DNA from: Sedimentibacter saalensis
GTDB taxonomy: Bacteria > Bacillota > Clostridia > Tissierellales > Sedimentibacteraceae
Reading direction: 5' to 3'
DNA: 64,000 nt
Assembly: GCF_007830175.1 (NCBI RefSeq)
Contig: NZ_VLKH01000012.1
Coordinates: forward strand, 1-64,000
Made by a program: the position numbers and the translations under genes. The notes beneath the pieces were generated by a model, which saw nothing but the letters and a program-made list of their open reading frames with translations, was not told the origin of the DNA and made no database searches. Positions within the stretch are counted from its first letter, which is position 1, and each line of letters starts with the position of its first letter. Positions 44,271 to 53,021 of this stretch are shown in pieces.

Positions 44271-45347
44271 TTAATCTATTGTAAACTCTTCTGTCGTCTC
44301 AAGACCATTCCAAACATACCCATCGGATCGATAGTATATTCTATTTACAGAGCCATCTTTTTTTGTAACATCTATAACATACACCTGCTTTGTTTCTACT
44401 AGCATTGGATAATTATCATAAGGCAGAACATCACCCGTTTTTTTCTTATACTGAAAATCACCATACGCATTTTCTAATCGCCAAAATTCCCGATATGTAT
44501 AATCTTTGAATCCTGTCAAATCTTGTTTTCCAAAATAATAAGCTTTGTAATTCTTATCATTGATAGTGAATTCATCAACTCTAATGGGTTCAATGTCTTT
44601 TGCTAACCAAGATAAGTCCTCTGAATAGATTGAGTCGCCGTAGTATTTCTTTAATTGATTCGCCATACATGGGACAGAATCAGTCATATATCCCATAGCA
44701 TCAAAATCTGTATGAGCACCACCGTAAATTCCCATAATGTCCTCACACCCTAGTCTGTCACATTCACGAATAAAATTCTTCACCATCTTGTTTTCACGGT
44801 ATGCGTCATCAGAATGTTTATAATAATAATTGCCTTGTTCAATAGCATCTTGTGTCAACAAATACATTTCTGTACCTTGCAAATTATTCTCTTCAAGATA
44901 CTTCAAAAATCGTTGACCAGTAGTATTGTACTGGTGCCCCACATCTGTACCGTGAAAAATAGTTTCAGGGCACTCGCTTTTTATTTTTTTATAGAATTCC
45001 TTAATATAAGGGTTATATGACGTTGTGCCTTCCCAATCCTTATATAATTCATCAAGAATATCATCACTATCCGACTGCATCCACAAGTTTAAAAACTCCG
45101 CAGTATAGTAGGGATATTCAACAAATAAATGTCGCATATTCTGCGTATTGTAGTTATTATTCCATAACTCTAATTCCTTTTCCAATATTTTTTCAACACC
45201 ATGCTGTTCTCCATATAAATAAATCTTACCTGTTGATTTTTCTAAAGGCGTTCCAGTATCCACTGGAGCGTTTCTGACTGAACAAGCAACCAAGACTGAC
45301 AGCATTATTAATGACATAGTATACATAAAGAATCTTCTATTGTTCAT
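44271..45347 (-). CDS. Putative lipoprotein of the ChaN/TIKI/EreA-like haem-binding or esterase group
   Basis: A 358-residue secreted lipoprotein: positively charged start, hydrophobic stretch, and lipobox LVACS with the lipidated Cys near residue 22. The mature part begins with IYLYGEQHGV, then HLFVEYPYY, and later MGIYGGAHTDFDAMGY. The spaced Glu/His pattern (GEQHG ... GAHT) recalls ChaN, erythromycin esterase and TIKI-type folds, but the similarity is distant and I would not assign an activity. Single gene; GGTGAGCT precedes the ATG. Confidence 0.7.
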   Translation of the reverse strand: MNNRRFFMYTMSLIMLSVLVACSVRNAPVDTGTPLEKSTGKIYLYGEQHGVEKILEKELELWNNNYNTQNMRHLFVEYPYYTAEFLNLWMQSDSDDILDELYKDWEGTTSYNPYIKEFYKKIKSECPETIFHGTDVGHQYNTTGQRFLKYLEENNLQGTEMYLLTQDAIEQGNYYYKHSDDAYRENKMVKNFIRECDRLGCEDIMGIYGGAHTDFDAMGYMTDSVPCMANQLKKYYGDSIYSEDLSWLAKDIEPIRVDEFTINDKNYKAYYFGKQDLTGFKDYTYREFWRLENAYGDFQYKKKTGDVLPYDNYPMLVETKQVYVIDVTKKDGSVNRIYYRSDGYVWNGLETTEEFTID

Positions 45348-45479
45348 AGCTCACCATTTCCTTCTAAAACTCCTTCAAATTATTTTATTTGATGATGAAG
45401 GGGATATGTTATATTATACCACAATTTTCTAATTAATGAACTCGTTAAACCACCTTTAACAATAATTTCTTGAAAACTG

Positions 45480-45508
45480 TTGACAAAGAAAAATTTATTT
45501 TATATAAT
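45480..45508 (+). promoter_or_regulatory. Consensus sigma-A promoter of the rrf2 gene
   Basis: TTGACA (45480-45485), a 17-base spacer and TATAAT (45503-45508): a perfect consensus. TACAGTCTATAATAT (45519-45533) just downstream may be the Rrf2 operator. Confidence 0.85.
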
Positions 45509-45546
45509 AACAGACAAATACAGTCTATAATATCTTTGGAGGAAAA

Positions 45547-45927
45547 ATGAAGTATACTAAAGCAACAAATTATGCTTTGCATATAATGGCTTATCTCGTT
45601 AAGCAAGAAGGCAAAGACAACTTAAGCCTTCAGCCTTTAGCTAGTCACATGAATATATCACCCACCTATCTGTCGAAAATACTAACTCAGCTGGTTAAGG
45701 CTGATCTTATTCAATCCACACCTGGAGTAAATGGAGGTTATAGTCTCCGAAAGACAAAGACTGAAATTAGCTTTTATGATGTCATTCAAGCCATTGAAGG
45801 CAGCGGAGCACTTTTCACTTGTGAAATGGATGAGAATCGTGATTGTCACATAGAAAAGGTTATGAGAGATGCCGAAGATAGAATGGTTGCACATCTTAAA
45901 GAAAAACGAATTTACGACATTGTCTGA
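45547..45927 (+). CDS. Rrf2 family transcriptional regulator
   Basis: A 126-residue winged-helix regulator, with KYTKATNYALHIMAYLV then the helix-turn-helix MNISPTYLSKILTQLVKADL and wing STPGVNGGYSLRK. Iron-sulfur-binding Rrf2 members carry three conserved Cys; only two are present here (FTCEMDENRDCH), so cluster binding is doubtful and a thiol or YwnA-like mode is possible. GGAGG precedes the ATG. It sits ahead of a methyltransferase with a shared TACAGTCT motif upstream of both genes. Confidence 0.9.
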   Translation: MKYTKATNYALHIMAYLVKQEGKDNLSLQPLASHMNISPTYLSKILTQLVKADLIQSTPGVNGGYSLRKTKTEISFYDVIQAIEGSGALFTCEMDENRDCHIEKVMRDAEDRMVAHLKEKRIYDIV

Positions 45928-45970
45928 AAAATGAGCTAAAAACATAGGCAGCAGCAACTGCTCATTTTTT
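45927..45970 (+). terminator. Terminator after rrf2
   Basis: AAAAATGAGC and GCTCATTTTTT arms frame a 24-base loop immediately after the rrf2 stop codon. Confidence 0.7.
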
Positions 45971-45989
45971 CGACACAATTATAGATATT

Positions 45990-46006
45990 TACAGTCTGCA
46001 TTATAT
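45990..46006 (+). promoter_or_regulatory. Second TACAGTCT motif, before the methyltransferase
   Basis: TACAGTCTGCATTATAT resembles the sequence at 45519-45533 at the rrf2 promoter, suggesting that Rrf2 acts on both transcripts. Confidence 0.45.
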
Positions 46007-46023
46007 TTCATAGGAGGTTTATT

Positions 46024-46620
46024 ATGAATCACATACACCATTGCAACGAACCGGATAAAAAATTTTTAAATAAAATTACTTTTTTAGATAGCAGGCAAAG
46101 AGAGCAGCTCATACCACCTGAAGATCTTATTAGCCAAATGCCAATTCAAAAAAATCATACTTTACTGGATGTAGGTGCCGGCACAGGCTTTTTTACCATT
46201 CCCATGGCAGAAAGCACATCTAACAAGGTTTATGCTATGGATCCTGATGAACGCATGCTCGGCGTCATAGAAAATAAAGCTGCGGAAAAAGGGCTCATAA
46301 ATATTGAATTGATTCAGGATTATATTGAAAACTTAAACATTCAACACAACAGTGTTGATTTTGTTATGGCATCCTTAATACTCCACGAAGTGAGTTCACT
46401 TACAAAAGCTCTTTCAAATATATTTGAGGTAATAAAAACAGGAGGGCACTTGTTATGTCTGGAATATGAAAAGGATGACCTGATAATAGAAGGACCACCA
46501 ATGTCTATTCGTATTGGCTCAGAGGAACTAGAGAAAGTACTGACATTAACCGGCTTTGAAATTGTTAAGAAGACTAAAATTAATGAGTCTATATATACTG
46601 TTTTAGCAGTTAAAAAATAA
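46024..46620 (+). CDS. Class I SAM-dependent methyltransferase
   Basis: A 198-residue methyltransferase of the UbiE/COQ5-like type. Motif I is LLDVGAGTGFFTIPMAE (about 41-57), motif II ends in YAMDPDERML, and motif IV-like sequence lies in DFVMASLILHEV. The N terminus is rich in His and Cys (NHIHHCNEPD), compatible with a metal or metalloid acceptor, but that is speculation. It follows rrf2 on the same strand after a terminator, and AGGAGGTTTATT precedes the ATG. Confidence 0.87.
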   Translation: MNHIHHCNEPDKKFLNKITFLDSRQREQLIPPEDLISQMPIQKNHTLLDVGAGTGFFTIPMAESTSNKVYAMDPDERMLGVIENKAAEKGLINIELIQDYIENLNIQHNSVDFVMASLILHEVSSLTKALSNIFEVIKTGGHLLCLEYEKDDLIIEGPPMSIRIGSEELEKVLTLTGFEIVKKTKINESIYTVLAVKK

Positions 46621-46936
46621 AAGTAAATAACTTACAGATATTCTGGCTGCGCTTTGTGGGAAGAAGCAATATAAATGGCAAAGGCAAAAAGGACGAAGCT
46701 GTTGCACGCTATAATTAATATGTTCTGTAAAATTTCAAAAGCGGGGCGGATGCTCTCGCTTTTTTCTTGCTGTTTTTCACGATTTATAGTTTATATTATC
46801 GCACAAGTATAATAAAAAGGCAAATTATCCTTCTTGAATTATTTATCCTAAAAATCAACTGCTATATTTTATAATTTTTTACAAATCTGTGATTGACGTA
46901 ACCAACGGTAGAGCATAAAAAATAAATAAATTTATC
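46621..46936 (+). other. Gene-free stretch with weak terminator and possible coding relic
   Basis: No complete gene. An open stretch just after the methyltransferase could encode a tail ending SNINGKGKKDEAVARYN, which may be a relic of a lost gene. AAAGCGGGG...CTCGCTTTTTT near 46739-46767 may terminate the methyltransferase transcript. The remainder is AT-rich without recognisable signals. Confidence 0.35.
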
Positions 46937-46983
46937 TTGACATATTCCTCATTATTACCTATAATGTAACTATAAGTAATAAT
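46937..46983 (+). promoter_or_regulatory. Consensus promoter with overlapping inverted repeat
   Basis: TTGACA (46937-46942), 17 bases, TATAAT (46960-46965). ATTATTAC (46951-46958) and GTAATAAT (46976-46983) form an inverted repeat around the -10 box, a likely site for the HTH protein encoded next. Confidence 0.8.
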
Positions 46984-46995
46984 TAGGAGTAGATT

Positions 46996-47436
46996 ATGAA
47001 TAAAGAATACTATACTGTTGAACAAATATCAAACATGCTGGACATACATCCTAAAACAATCCAGCGTTACATTCGAGAAGGAAGACTGCGCGCATCAAAG
47101 GTCGGAAAAAGTTGGCGTATTAATGGACATGATTTAAGCGTTTTTATCGAGAGTGACAGTAACAAGGAGTTAAATACAGAGAAACAATCAGTTCGCAGTG
47201 CCCTTGCTTCATCTGTTATCGATATCGCTGTATACGGAAAAGAGGATGCCATTCGAATCATGAATACATTATCAGGAGCTCTGAACTCAAAGCCACATGA
47301 ATATGGTCAATCTTCCATGCAGTCGCAATATATTGAATGTGAAAATATGATTCGCGTTACACTTTGGGGAGATATTCGTTTTATGGCAGTGATGATGGAC
47401 ACAATTTCAATACTGATTGAACAAAGAAAGGAGTGA
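46996..47436 (+). CDS. Excisionase-like helix-turn-helix regulator
   Basis: A 146-residue protein with an N-terminal MerR/excisionase-type HTH_17 motif (about 4-52: YYTVEQISNMLDIHPKTIQR, then LRASKVGKSWRI) and a C-terminal domain of about 85 residues that I do not recognise, ending FMAVMMDTISILIEQRKE. It is followed after six bases by an alpha/beta hydrolase gene. The inverted repeat around its promoter suggests autoregulation. TAGGAGTAGATT precedes the ATG. Confidence 0.85.
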   Translation: MNKEYYTVEQISNMLDIHPKTIQRYIREGRLRASKVGKSWRINGHDLSVFIESDSNKELNTEKQSVRSALASSVIDIAVYGKEDAIRIMNTLSGALNSKPHEYGQSSMQSQYIECENMIRVTLWGDIRFMAVMMDTISILIEQRKE

Positions 47437-47442
47437 AATAAC

Positions 47443-48261
47443 ATGAATAGCGTATTTAAAACTGAGGAAAAACGTGATAAATTTCGGGCTTATTATAATA
47501 ACTTACTTTGTCAGTTCCCGTTCGATAAACGATATGTCCAAACTACCCTTGGAAAGACATTTATGCTAGTAGCAGGACAGGAGTCTAATCCGCCTATTAT
47601 TCTTTTACATGGTTCCTGCAGTAACAGCGCATTCTGGTTTCCCGAAATAATGGCTCTTTCTAACAATTATATGGTTTACGCTATCGACATAATAGGTGAA
47701 GCAGGAAACAGCGAGGAATACAGACCTGAACTCAGCTCAGAGGCTTTTGCGCTCTGGATTAAGAATGTTCTTGATGCATTAGAGCTTGAAAAAGCTGTTG
47801 TTATTGGAAACTCATTGGGTGGTTGGATGGCTCTTAAATTTGCAACAAATTACCCAGAACAAGTTTCAAAGTTAATTTTAATTGCCTCTGCAGGTCTTGC
47901 AAAAATTCGACCTCAATTTTTTCTTGATGTAGAACAAACGCGGCAACCAGATGGAACCGTACCTGTTAACAATGACATTATTGGAGAACAAAACATTCCT
48001 AAGGAAGTACTTGAATTTATGAACCTGATCGTTGAAAGTTATAATCCGATTCAAGAACTGCCTCTATATACTGATGAACAATTAAAGAGACTTAACATGC
48101 CGTTGCTGTTTATTGACGGAGAAAATGATGCAATTATTGATGCTAAAAGCTCAGCACAAAGATTATCCAGTCTAGTTCCATCAGCTGAAATTCATTTACT
48201 TGCTAATAGCGGTCATGTTATTACAAATTCCATCGAATACATTATGCCGTTTCTGGTATAA
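47443..48261 (+). CDS. Alpha/beta hydrolase
   Basis: A 272-residue hydrolase with the canonical order: oxyanion segment LLHGSCSNSAFWF, nucleophile elbow IGNSLGGW with Ser124, a late acid in FIDGENDAI, and the His in SGHVI. The lid is short. Ester, lactone or C-C bond cleavage is possible; substrate unknown. AAAGGAGTGAAATAAC precedes the ATG and it forms an operon with the HTH regulator, ending at a terminator. Confidence 0.88.
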   Translation: MNSVFKTEEKRDKFRAYYNNLLCQFPFDKRYVQTTLGKTFMLVAGQESNPPIILLHGSCSNSAFWFPEIMALSNNYMVYAIDIIGEAGNSEEYRPELSSEAFALWIKNVLDALELEKAVVIGNSLGGWMALKFATNYPEQVSKLILIASAGLAKIRPQFFLDVEQTRQPDGTVPVNNDIIGEQNIPKEVLEFMNLIVESYNPIQELPLYTDEQLKRLNMPLLFIDGENDAIIDAKSSAQRLSSLVPSAEIHLLANSGHVITNSIEYIMPFLV

Positions 48262-48306
48262 GACTTTAGTAAACATTTAAGTATATTATAAAGCAGTCAA
48301 AATAAA

Positions 48307-48347
48307 AAAGCCGACAAAAAAAGATTTTAATTACATAGGTCGGCTTT
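48307..48347. terminator. Bidirectional terminator, hydrolase/phosphotriesterase-like
   Basis: AAAGCCGAC and GTCGGCTTT arms with an A-rich loop lie between convergent genes. Confidence 0.8.
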
Positions 48348-48423
48348 ATTTGTTTTAATTCAACATGCCTAGAGGAGAAAAATAGACAATTATATTCAAT
48401 TTAAATGTCCTCGATAAAACGAT

Positions 48424-49380
48424 TTATTCTATAACTTTTGTGACAGTATCAATGTCATAGAAATTAGCAGGATTTTCCGTCATCATACGTATTATTTCCT
48501 GTTCATCAATACCATTCTCTGTACAGTATAGCATAAATTCTTCAAAGATGACCGTACAAGGATGATTATCAATAGATTCTTTCGCTTCTGAATAGAAATC
48601 ATAATCTTGTGAAAGCAGCACCTTGTGTCCATAATCAATTGACATGACGTAACTTAAAAGTTCAAACTTCTCCGGGCTTGTTCCCTTTCTAATATTGTCG
48701 ATGCCTATCCACATTCCTTTATCTGCAGCCAATTTTACTGTTTCCTTATGAGCTTCCTCATCAGCATGGGCCCATAGAAATTTTTGATAGTCTGCATTCT
48801 CTTTGTCCAGTACCTCTATGACTTCATGAACCATTTTTGCCTCCATGATGTGGCAGTGAACAGGCATCCCTGTATCTTTACTGGCTTTCACAGCCGCAAT
48901 CAGCATCGCTTTATCAGCTTTTGACAAAACGCCCCTATCGAGCAACAACTTGATATGTCCAGGACGAATAACAACTCCATCTATAGTGTCCAAGCCCTCT
49001 CTAAAGTCATTGATCCAGCGGTTTGCCAGTTGCTCTTCAAAATGCATCGAAAACACATCATATAGCTGTTTCGTCATATTCCACCCTGTGCAAGGAATGA
49101 TGTGCATGTCAACTCTTTCAGACAGTTCTTTTAATAATCTCACATTCTGACCACCGATTGGCGGAGAGGCTTCTACAACACTCTTCCCACCCTTTGCTTT
49201 GATGTCAAGCATGATGGGTATAATATATTTCAAGTCTAAACTTATATCCTCTAGTTGATATTTTTTGTCAAAATACATATTATTTGCGTAAAACTCATCA
49301 CTCTCCCACTTAATGTGCTCATGTGCTAAAGTGACGCCAAGCTCACTCTTATGAATTGGGCCTCTTGTTGTATAAATCAT
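48424..49380 (-). CDS. Phosphotriesterase-related (PTE) family amidohydrolase
   Basis: A 318-residue TIM-barrel hydrolase of the phosphotriesterase family. Metal-site residues are visible in order: LAHEHI (HxH), a carbamylated-lysine candidate in PGHIKLL, PVHCH, a WAHADEEAH His, and Asp in LSQDYDF. Natural members are mostly lactonases or esterases; phosphotriester activity is incidental. AGGGAGGAAGGAT precedes the ATG. Downstream of a WYL regulator on the same strand, a plausible regulator-target pair. Confidence 0.85.
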   Translation of the reverse strand: MIYTTRGPIHKSELGVTLAHEHIKWESDEFYANNMYFDKKYQLEDISLDLKYIIPIMLDIKAKGGKSVVEASPPIGGQNVRLLKELSERVDMHIIPCTGWNMTKQLYDVFSMHFEEQLANRWINDFREGLDTIDGVVIRPGHIKLLLDRGVLSKADKAMLIAAVKASKDTGMPVHCHIMEAKMVHEVIEVLDKENADYQKFLWAHADEEAHKETVKLAADKGMWIGIDNIRKGTSPEKFELLSYVMSIDYGHKVLLSQDYDFYSEAKESIDNHPCTVIFEEFMLYCTENGIDEQEIIRMMTENPANFYDIDTVTKVIE

Positions 49381-49445
49381 ATCCTTCCTCCCTTTTGATT
49401 GTGATGAATCCTGTTCATCGCAGATATATCATAATCATAACAGAT

Positions 49446-49473
49446 AAACCCTGACATAAGACTGTCAGGGTTT
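49446..49473 (-). terminator. Hairpin at the end of the WYL gene
   Basis: AAACCCTGAC and GTCAGGGTTT are perfect 10-bp arms overlapping the last codons of the WYL regulator gene. Confidence 0.7.
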
Positions 49474-50409
49474 CAAATATTTTTTACTAATTGCATGGCT
49501 TAATTCTTTAATTTCTTGAATGAACTCATCCGGCTTTAAAGCAGTCACATGCTCCGGGTGGTTTAAAACTAATTGACGTATTTCATTCTTGTACGGGGTA
49601 TTAACAGTCAGATGCAACCCACCCTCTCTAGATTTAGTTTCAGTGTATTGCAGATAGACATCATCTTTGATAATTCTGTAAAGAGCTGGATCAATAATTA
49701 GCTCGTAAGTATACCACTTAAACTTATCATTTTCAGGTAAGGACAGCTGACTGTTCATATAACGATTTTTGTCACATAAACATGTCAACGACACAATTCG
49801 GTCAAGTCTAAATGTTCGCTTGGCTTTTCTCATATGGCAGTATCCATTAACATACCATCCGCCATCTGCAAAAAAAAGCTTTATGGGAGAAAACCGTCGG
49901 GACACTTTCTCGTCCCGCTCTGGATGATAATAAATTAATATCAAATCACAAGATTTTCTAAATGCCTCTAATAAGATGGTTATAACATCTAAAATGTAAC
50001 CTTTAGGTATAATTCGAATAATGTCAAACTCTATGTGAGACATAACCTGTTCAGCTTTTTGTCTTTCTTCGTCTGACAGAGCGTTTAAAACCTTACTGAT
50101 GAGCAATTTATAGTCTGTAGTCATATTGGGGACACGAAGCTCTTCACCTGCTTTCAACACCATCAACATCATTAAGATTTCCTGCTCGCTGAGCTTAATA
50201 CTGGGCATAAAAAATGAAGGATCAATTTCGTAACCTCCACCCAAACCCTCATAGGCAATAATGGGAATTCGAAGCTGACTAAGTGCATCTATATCTCTGT
50301 ATATAGTCCGCTCACTCACCTCAAAATAGTTAGCCAGTTCATTTGCAGTCATTTTTTTCCGTATTCTTAACAAATGGACGATTCCATTCTGTCTCTCTGT
50401 TTTTTTCAT
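49465..50409 (-). CDS. YafY/DeoR-type regulator with WYL domain
   Basis: A 314-residue regulator: N-terminal HTH_11 (about 1-60: MTANELANYFEVSERTIYRD then ALSQLRIPIIAYEGLGGGYE), a middle helical region, and a WYL-type sensor (about 140-310; ILIYYHPERDE, GWYVNGYCHMRKAKRTFRLDRI). WYL domains bind nucleic acid or nucleotide-like ligands in characterised cases. The ribosome site is weak. It is transcribed toward the phosphotriesterase-like gene with a hairpin between them. Confidence 0.9.
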   Translation of the reverse strand: MKKTERQNGIVHLLRIRKKMTANELANYFEVSERTIYRDIDALSQLRIPIIAYEGLGGGYEIDPSFFMPSIKLSEQEILMMLMVLKAGEELRVPNMTTDYKLLISKVLNALSDEERQKAEQVMSHIEFDIIRIIPKGYILDVITILLEAFRKSCDLILIYYHPERDEKVSRRFSPIKLFFADGGWYVNGYCHMRKAKRTFRLDRIVSLTCLCDKNRYMNSQLSLPENDKFKWYTYELIIDPALYRIIKDDVYLQYTETKSREGGLHLTVNTPYKNEIRQLVLNHPEHVTALKPDEFIQEIKELSHAISKKYLKP

Positions 50410-50442
50410 AAAATACTCTTATCTTTGTTTTATTTTGAAACC

Positions 50443-50490
50443 AGTGGGGACGTTCGAGACTTTTTTACCAGTCTCGGACGTCCCCTATGG
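50443..50490. repeat. GGGGACGG REP-like repeat, copy 7
   Basis: GGGGACGTTCGAGAC and GTCTCGGACGTCCCC pair closely, followed by TATGG. It lies between the QueG-like stop codon and the WYL start. Confidence 0.7.
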
Positions 50491-50505
50491 TTCTCAATGG
50501 TCTCT

Positions 50506-51423
50506 TCAAGATTGGTCAAATATTGCATTTAAATTTCTAGGAACTACAGATAAATATTCTTCGATGTTGAGCCTTTTAATTTCATTCTTAAGCCTATCCG
50601 GAAAAGTATCAATCGACTCACCCTCTAACAGAATTTTTGTTTCCTCTTCGCTAAACAGAACCTCTTCTACGGGATTCATAAGCTGCTCTCTATTTGCAGG
50701 ACAGATTTCCTGGCAGCGATTACACCCATACAACGCATGATGTATTTTGGGGTCAACCCATGCTGGGAAGGGATATCCTCCGTTCTCATTGAGAAATGTG
50801 AGACAGCGCTTGCTGTCCAACAAAAAACGGTCCTTCATTATAGCCCCTGTAGGGCAAACTTTTATACAGGCACCACAAGTAGCACACCTTTTCATAATTA
50901 GTTCTTTTGAAAAAGGATGCTCTTCAACTGGAATATCTGTATAAAAAAGATAGACTTGGCAGAAACTACCCATTCCATCTATATAGACGATGTTGTTTCG
51001 GCCGTATTTTGCAAAGCCACTTCTTGCTGCTAAAAGCTTATTAGGCAACATAGGGGTTGCTTTACATTTGTATCCTTTTTCACCTAAGAGCTGTTGCATA
51101 AAGTGTTCTATCCTGTCAGGGGCATTAAAATACTCATTATAGCCAGGGGGCATAATGACCGGTATTTCTTTACCTTTATATTCAAACTTTAATTTAGTTA
51201 TGGTATTTTTTTTACCGACTAACAAAATAGACTTGATCTCAAAGTCTACTTTCGGAAGCTCCCAATCATAACGTTCCTCAATCAATCGATTTTGATAATC
51301 ATTAAGCTTTTCTTTATTTTGCAGATTTCTCAGGTCTTCTTGAAGTTTCTCCAATATGTCTATGCCAGTCATCGCTGCCTTGTGGCCTTGTCCAGCCAGT
51401 GCTTCCTGAATATATGTTAACAT
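50506..51423 (-). CDS. QueG-like 4Fe-4S reductase homologue
   Basis: A 305-residue protein related to epoxyqueuosine reductase. Two 4Fe-4S motifs are present: CATCGACIKVCPTG (about 179-192) and GCNRCQEICPANRE (about 228-241), with the flanking sequence of the QueG family (GSFCQVYLFYTDI). It is shorter than QueG, without its C-terminal HEAT repeats, and the N-terminal half is diverged, so queuosine synthesis is not certain. The start at 51423 has GGAGGG five bases upstream; the GTG two codons earlier is less likely. Eleven bases after the YoaP-like gene. Confidence 0.8.
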   Translation of the reverse strand: MLTYIQEALAGQGHKAAMTGIDILEKLQEDLRNLQNKEKLNDYQNRLIEERYDWELPKVDFEIKSILLVGKKNTITKLKFEYKGKEIPVIMPPGYNEYFNAPDRIEHFMQQLLGEKGYKCKATPMLPNKLLAARSGFAKYGRNNIVYIDGMGSFCQVYLFYTDIPVEEHPFSKELIMKRCATCGACIKVCPTGAIMKDRFLLDSKRCLTFLNENGGYPFPAWVDPKIHHALYGCNRCQEICPANREQLMNPVEEVLFSEEETKILLEGESIDTFPDRLKNEIKRLNIEEYLSVVPRNLNAIFDQS

Positions 51424-51434
51424 CCACACCCTCC

Positions 51435-52196
51435 CTATTGTTTCAAGCTTTTTTTGAGTATTCTCTCTAAGTAGGCTTCATTTAACAAATTCACTGTCTC
51501 AAAATTTCCTTTGTAAAACACACCCCAGTTATTGAAAGCACAAGGCAGTTCCTTTGCTTTCTGCAGTGTATCCACTTGAATTAAGCATACCGGAACATCA
51601 TTCGTTTCACAATACTGCTTTATCATCTCAATGTTTTGATAGACGTATGGGCATTGCATATCATAATAAATGGTTAGCTCTTTGCTTTCAATTTTTTGGT
51701 TTTTAACATTATGTGCGAACTGTGGCGTTGTGCCGTCGAAAGAAAGTGCAAGCAATTCATATCCATTATCGGTAGTATCAACAACCTCAAAGCCGAACTT
51801 CTTCACAAATGATTGGTCAGAAAGCCATGATTTTTGTTTTTTTGCTCCGAGCATACAAATGCCGGATTTACCCCTTTCTTTGGCATCAGCCAAACAATAC
51901 TCCATCAGCGATTTCCCATACCCTTTTCCCTTATGACTGCCATCTACCCATAAGCAATACAAATAATAATAGTTGTCACCAACTATTGGAACCCATGCTG
52001 TTTCAAGAGGAGCATATTCAATAAAAACCGTAGCCTTTTCATTTAACTTTCTAAAGACATGACCTTCCTTTAATCGGTCCGAAAGCCATTGGCGCTTTGC
52101 CTCAACACCCGGATGTGACTTTTTACTGCGGATAATGCAGCATAAGTGTTCATTCACAAGGTTTTCTGTTGTTAAGTTTACAAAATCAGTATTCAT
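51435..52196 (-). CDS. YoaP-like GNAT acetyltransferase
   Basis: A 253-residue protein of YoaP build: GNAT domain (about 1-150, with CLWVDGSHKGKGYGKSLMEY and the GFEVV strand) followed by a YoaP-type thioredoxin-like C-terminal region (about 170-253, YYDMQCPYVYQN with Cys in a CPY motif). Function unknown; the pairing of acetyl transfer with a thiol motif is a family feature. GGGGGTTAC precedes the ATG. It leads a two-gene unit with the QueG-like gene. Confidence 0.88.
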   Translation of the reverse strand: MNTDFVNLTTENLVNEHLCCIIRSKKSHPGVEAKRQWLSDRLKEGHVFRKLNEKATVFIEYAPLETAWVPIVGDNYYYLYCLWVDGSHKGKGYGKSLMEYCLADAKERGKSGICMLGAKKQKSWLSDQSFVKKFGFEVVDTTDNGYELLALSFDGTTPQFAHNVKNQKIESKELTIYYDMQCPYVYQNIEMIKQYCETNDVPVCLIQVDTLQKAKELPCAFNNWGVFYKGNFETVNLLNEAYLERILKKSLKQ

Positions 52197-52287
52197 GTAA
52201 CCCCCGCTTCAATTTTATAGTTTAATAAATTAAATATTCCCTAAGTATCAGTATATGTCCATTTTCTAAATCAAGCAATCCGAAAAC

Positions 52288-52311
52288 AGCCTGACAGATT
52301 TCGCTGTCAGC
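52288..52311 (-). terminator. Terminator after the GyrI-like gene
   Basis: AGCCTGACAG and CTGTCAGCT arms with an ATTTCG loop are followed by GTTTTCGG on the minus strand. Confidence 0.75.
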
Positions 52312-52328
52312 TTCCGGTTGTGCTGATA

Positions 52329-52973
52329 TTATTCAGATTCATTAAGCCTTTTAATTGGATGACGTATGACTGTTCTCAATTTTGATAGCTCGACTTTGCG
52401 GGCATCGGAAAGATAGATTTCGTGGTGCAAACGAGAAGCTGTCATATCATTTATATATCCGTTTTCATTCAAATACTTGTCCATGATGGCAACAGAGGCA
52501 GGTTCATCATCAAACGGACCTATGTGCATGATTTGCACACATAAACCTTCATCAACTGTCAGAAACTCCGCTGAAGAGCAATCCAGCTTTTTCTTTTTAG
52601 TAGCTTCTACTACTGCCCAATCGAAATCACTTTTAGAAACAAAATCTGGCAGACGTATAACTGAAATCCAGTTAAACGAGTCCTTGTTTTCATAGTCTAC
52701 ACCCTCAATACCATCCTGCCACCAAAAGCCTTCCAGCGGAGGCACCACATATTCGAAGAAACCTTCTATCTTATGCGAACCCTTATAGCTCATTTTAATT
52801 GTATACGCAATCGCATAAATAATTCCTACAGCTTGCTGATATGCACCGTCTTCCTGATTTGGGTCTCCTTTCCCTCTTACAGCAATATAGTTTGCAGCCG
52901 GAACATTTACTATTTCCGGTGTACTCTTAGGCATATAAAATTCTTTGTACTCTTTCTTAAAATCAAAAGCCAT
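52329..52973 (-). CDS. GyrI-like small-molecule-binding protein
   Basis: A 214-residue stand-alone GyrI-like (SHS2 duplicate) domain protein, with NVPAANYIAVRGKGDPNQ at the start, a YVVPPLEGFWW segment and VQIMHIGPFDDEP near 150, the usual ligand-cup signature. Such proteins bind or hydrolyse cyclic peptides and drugs. No DNA-binding domain. It follows the BtrH-like gene by 48 bases on the same strand, so it is probably part of the MerR-activated transcript. Confidence 0.87.
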   Translation of the reverse strand: MAFDFKKEYKEFYMPKSTPEIVNVPAANYIAVRGKGDPNQEDGAYQQAVGIIYAIAYTIKMSYKGSHKIEGFFEYVVPPLEGFWWQDGIEGVDYENKDSFNWISVIRLPDFVSKSDFDWAVVEATKKKKLDCSSAEFLTVDEGLCVQIMHIGPFDDEPASVAIMDKYLNENGYINDMTASRLHHEIYLSDARKVELSKLRTVIRHPIKRLNESE

Positions 52974-53021
52974 AATTTTACCTCCAGTTTTTATATTATC
53001 ATTGAGATTTATTCAGGAATG

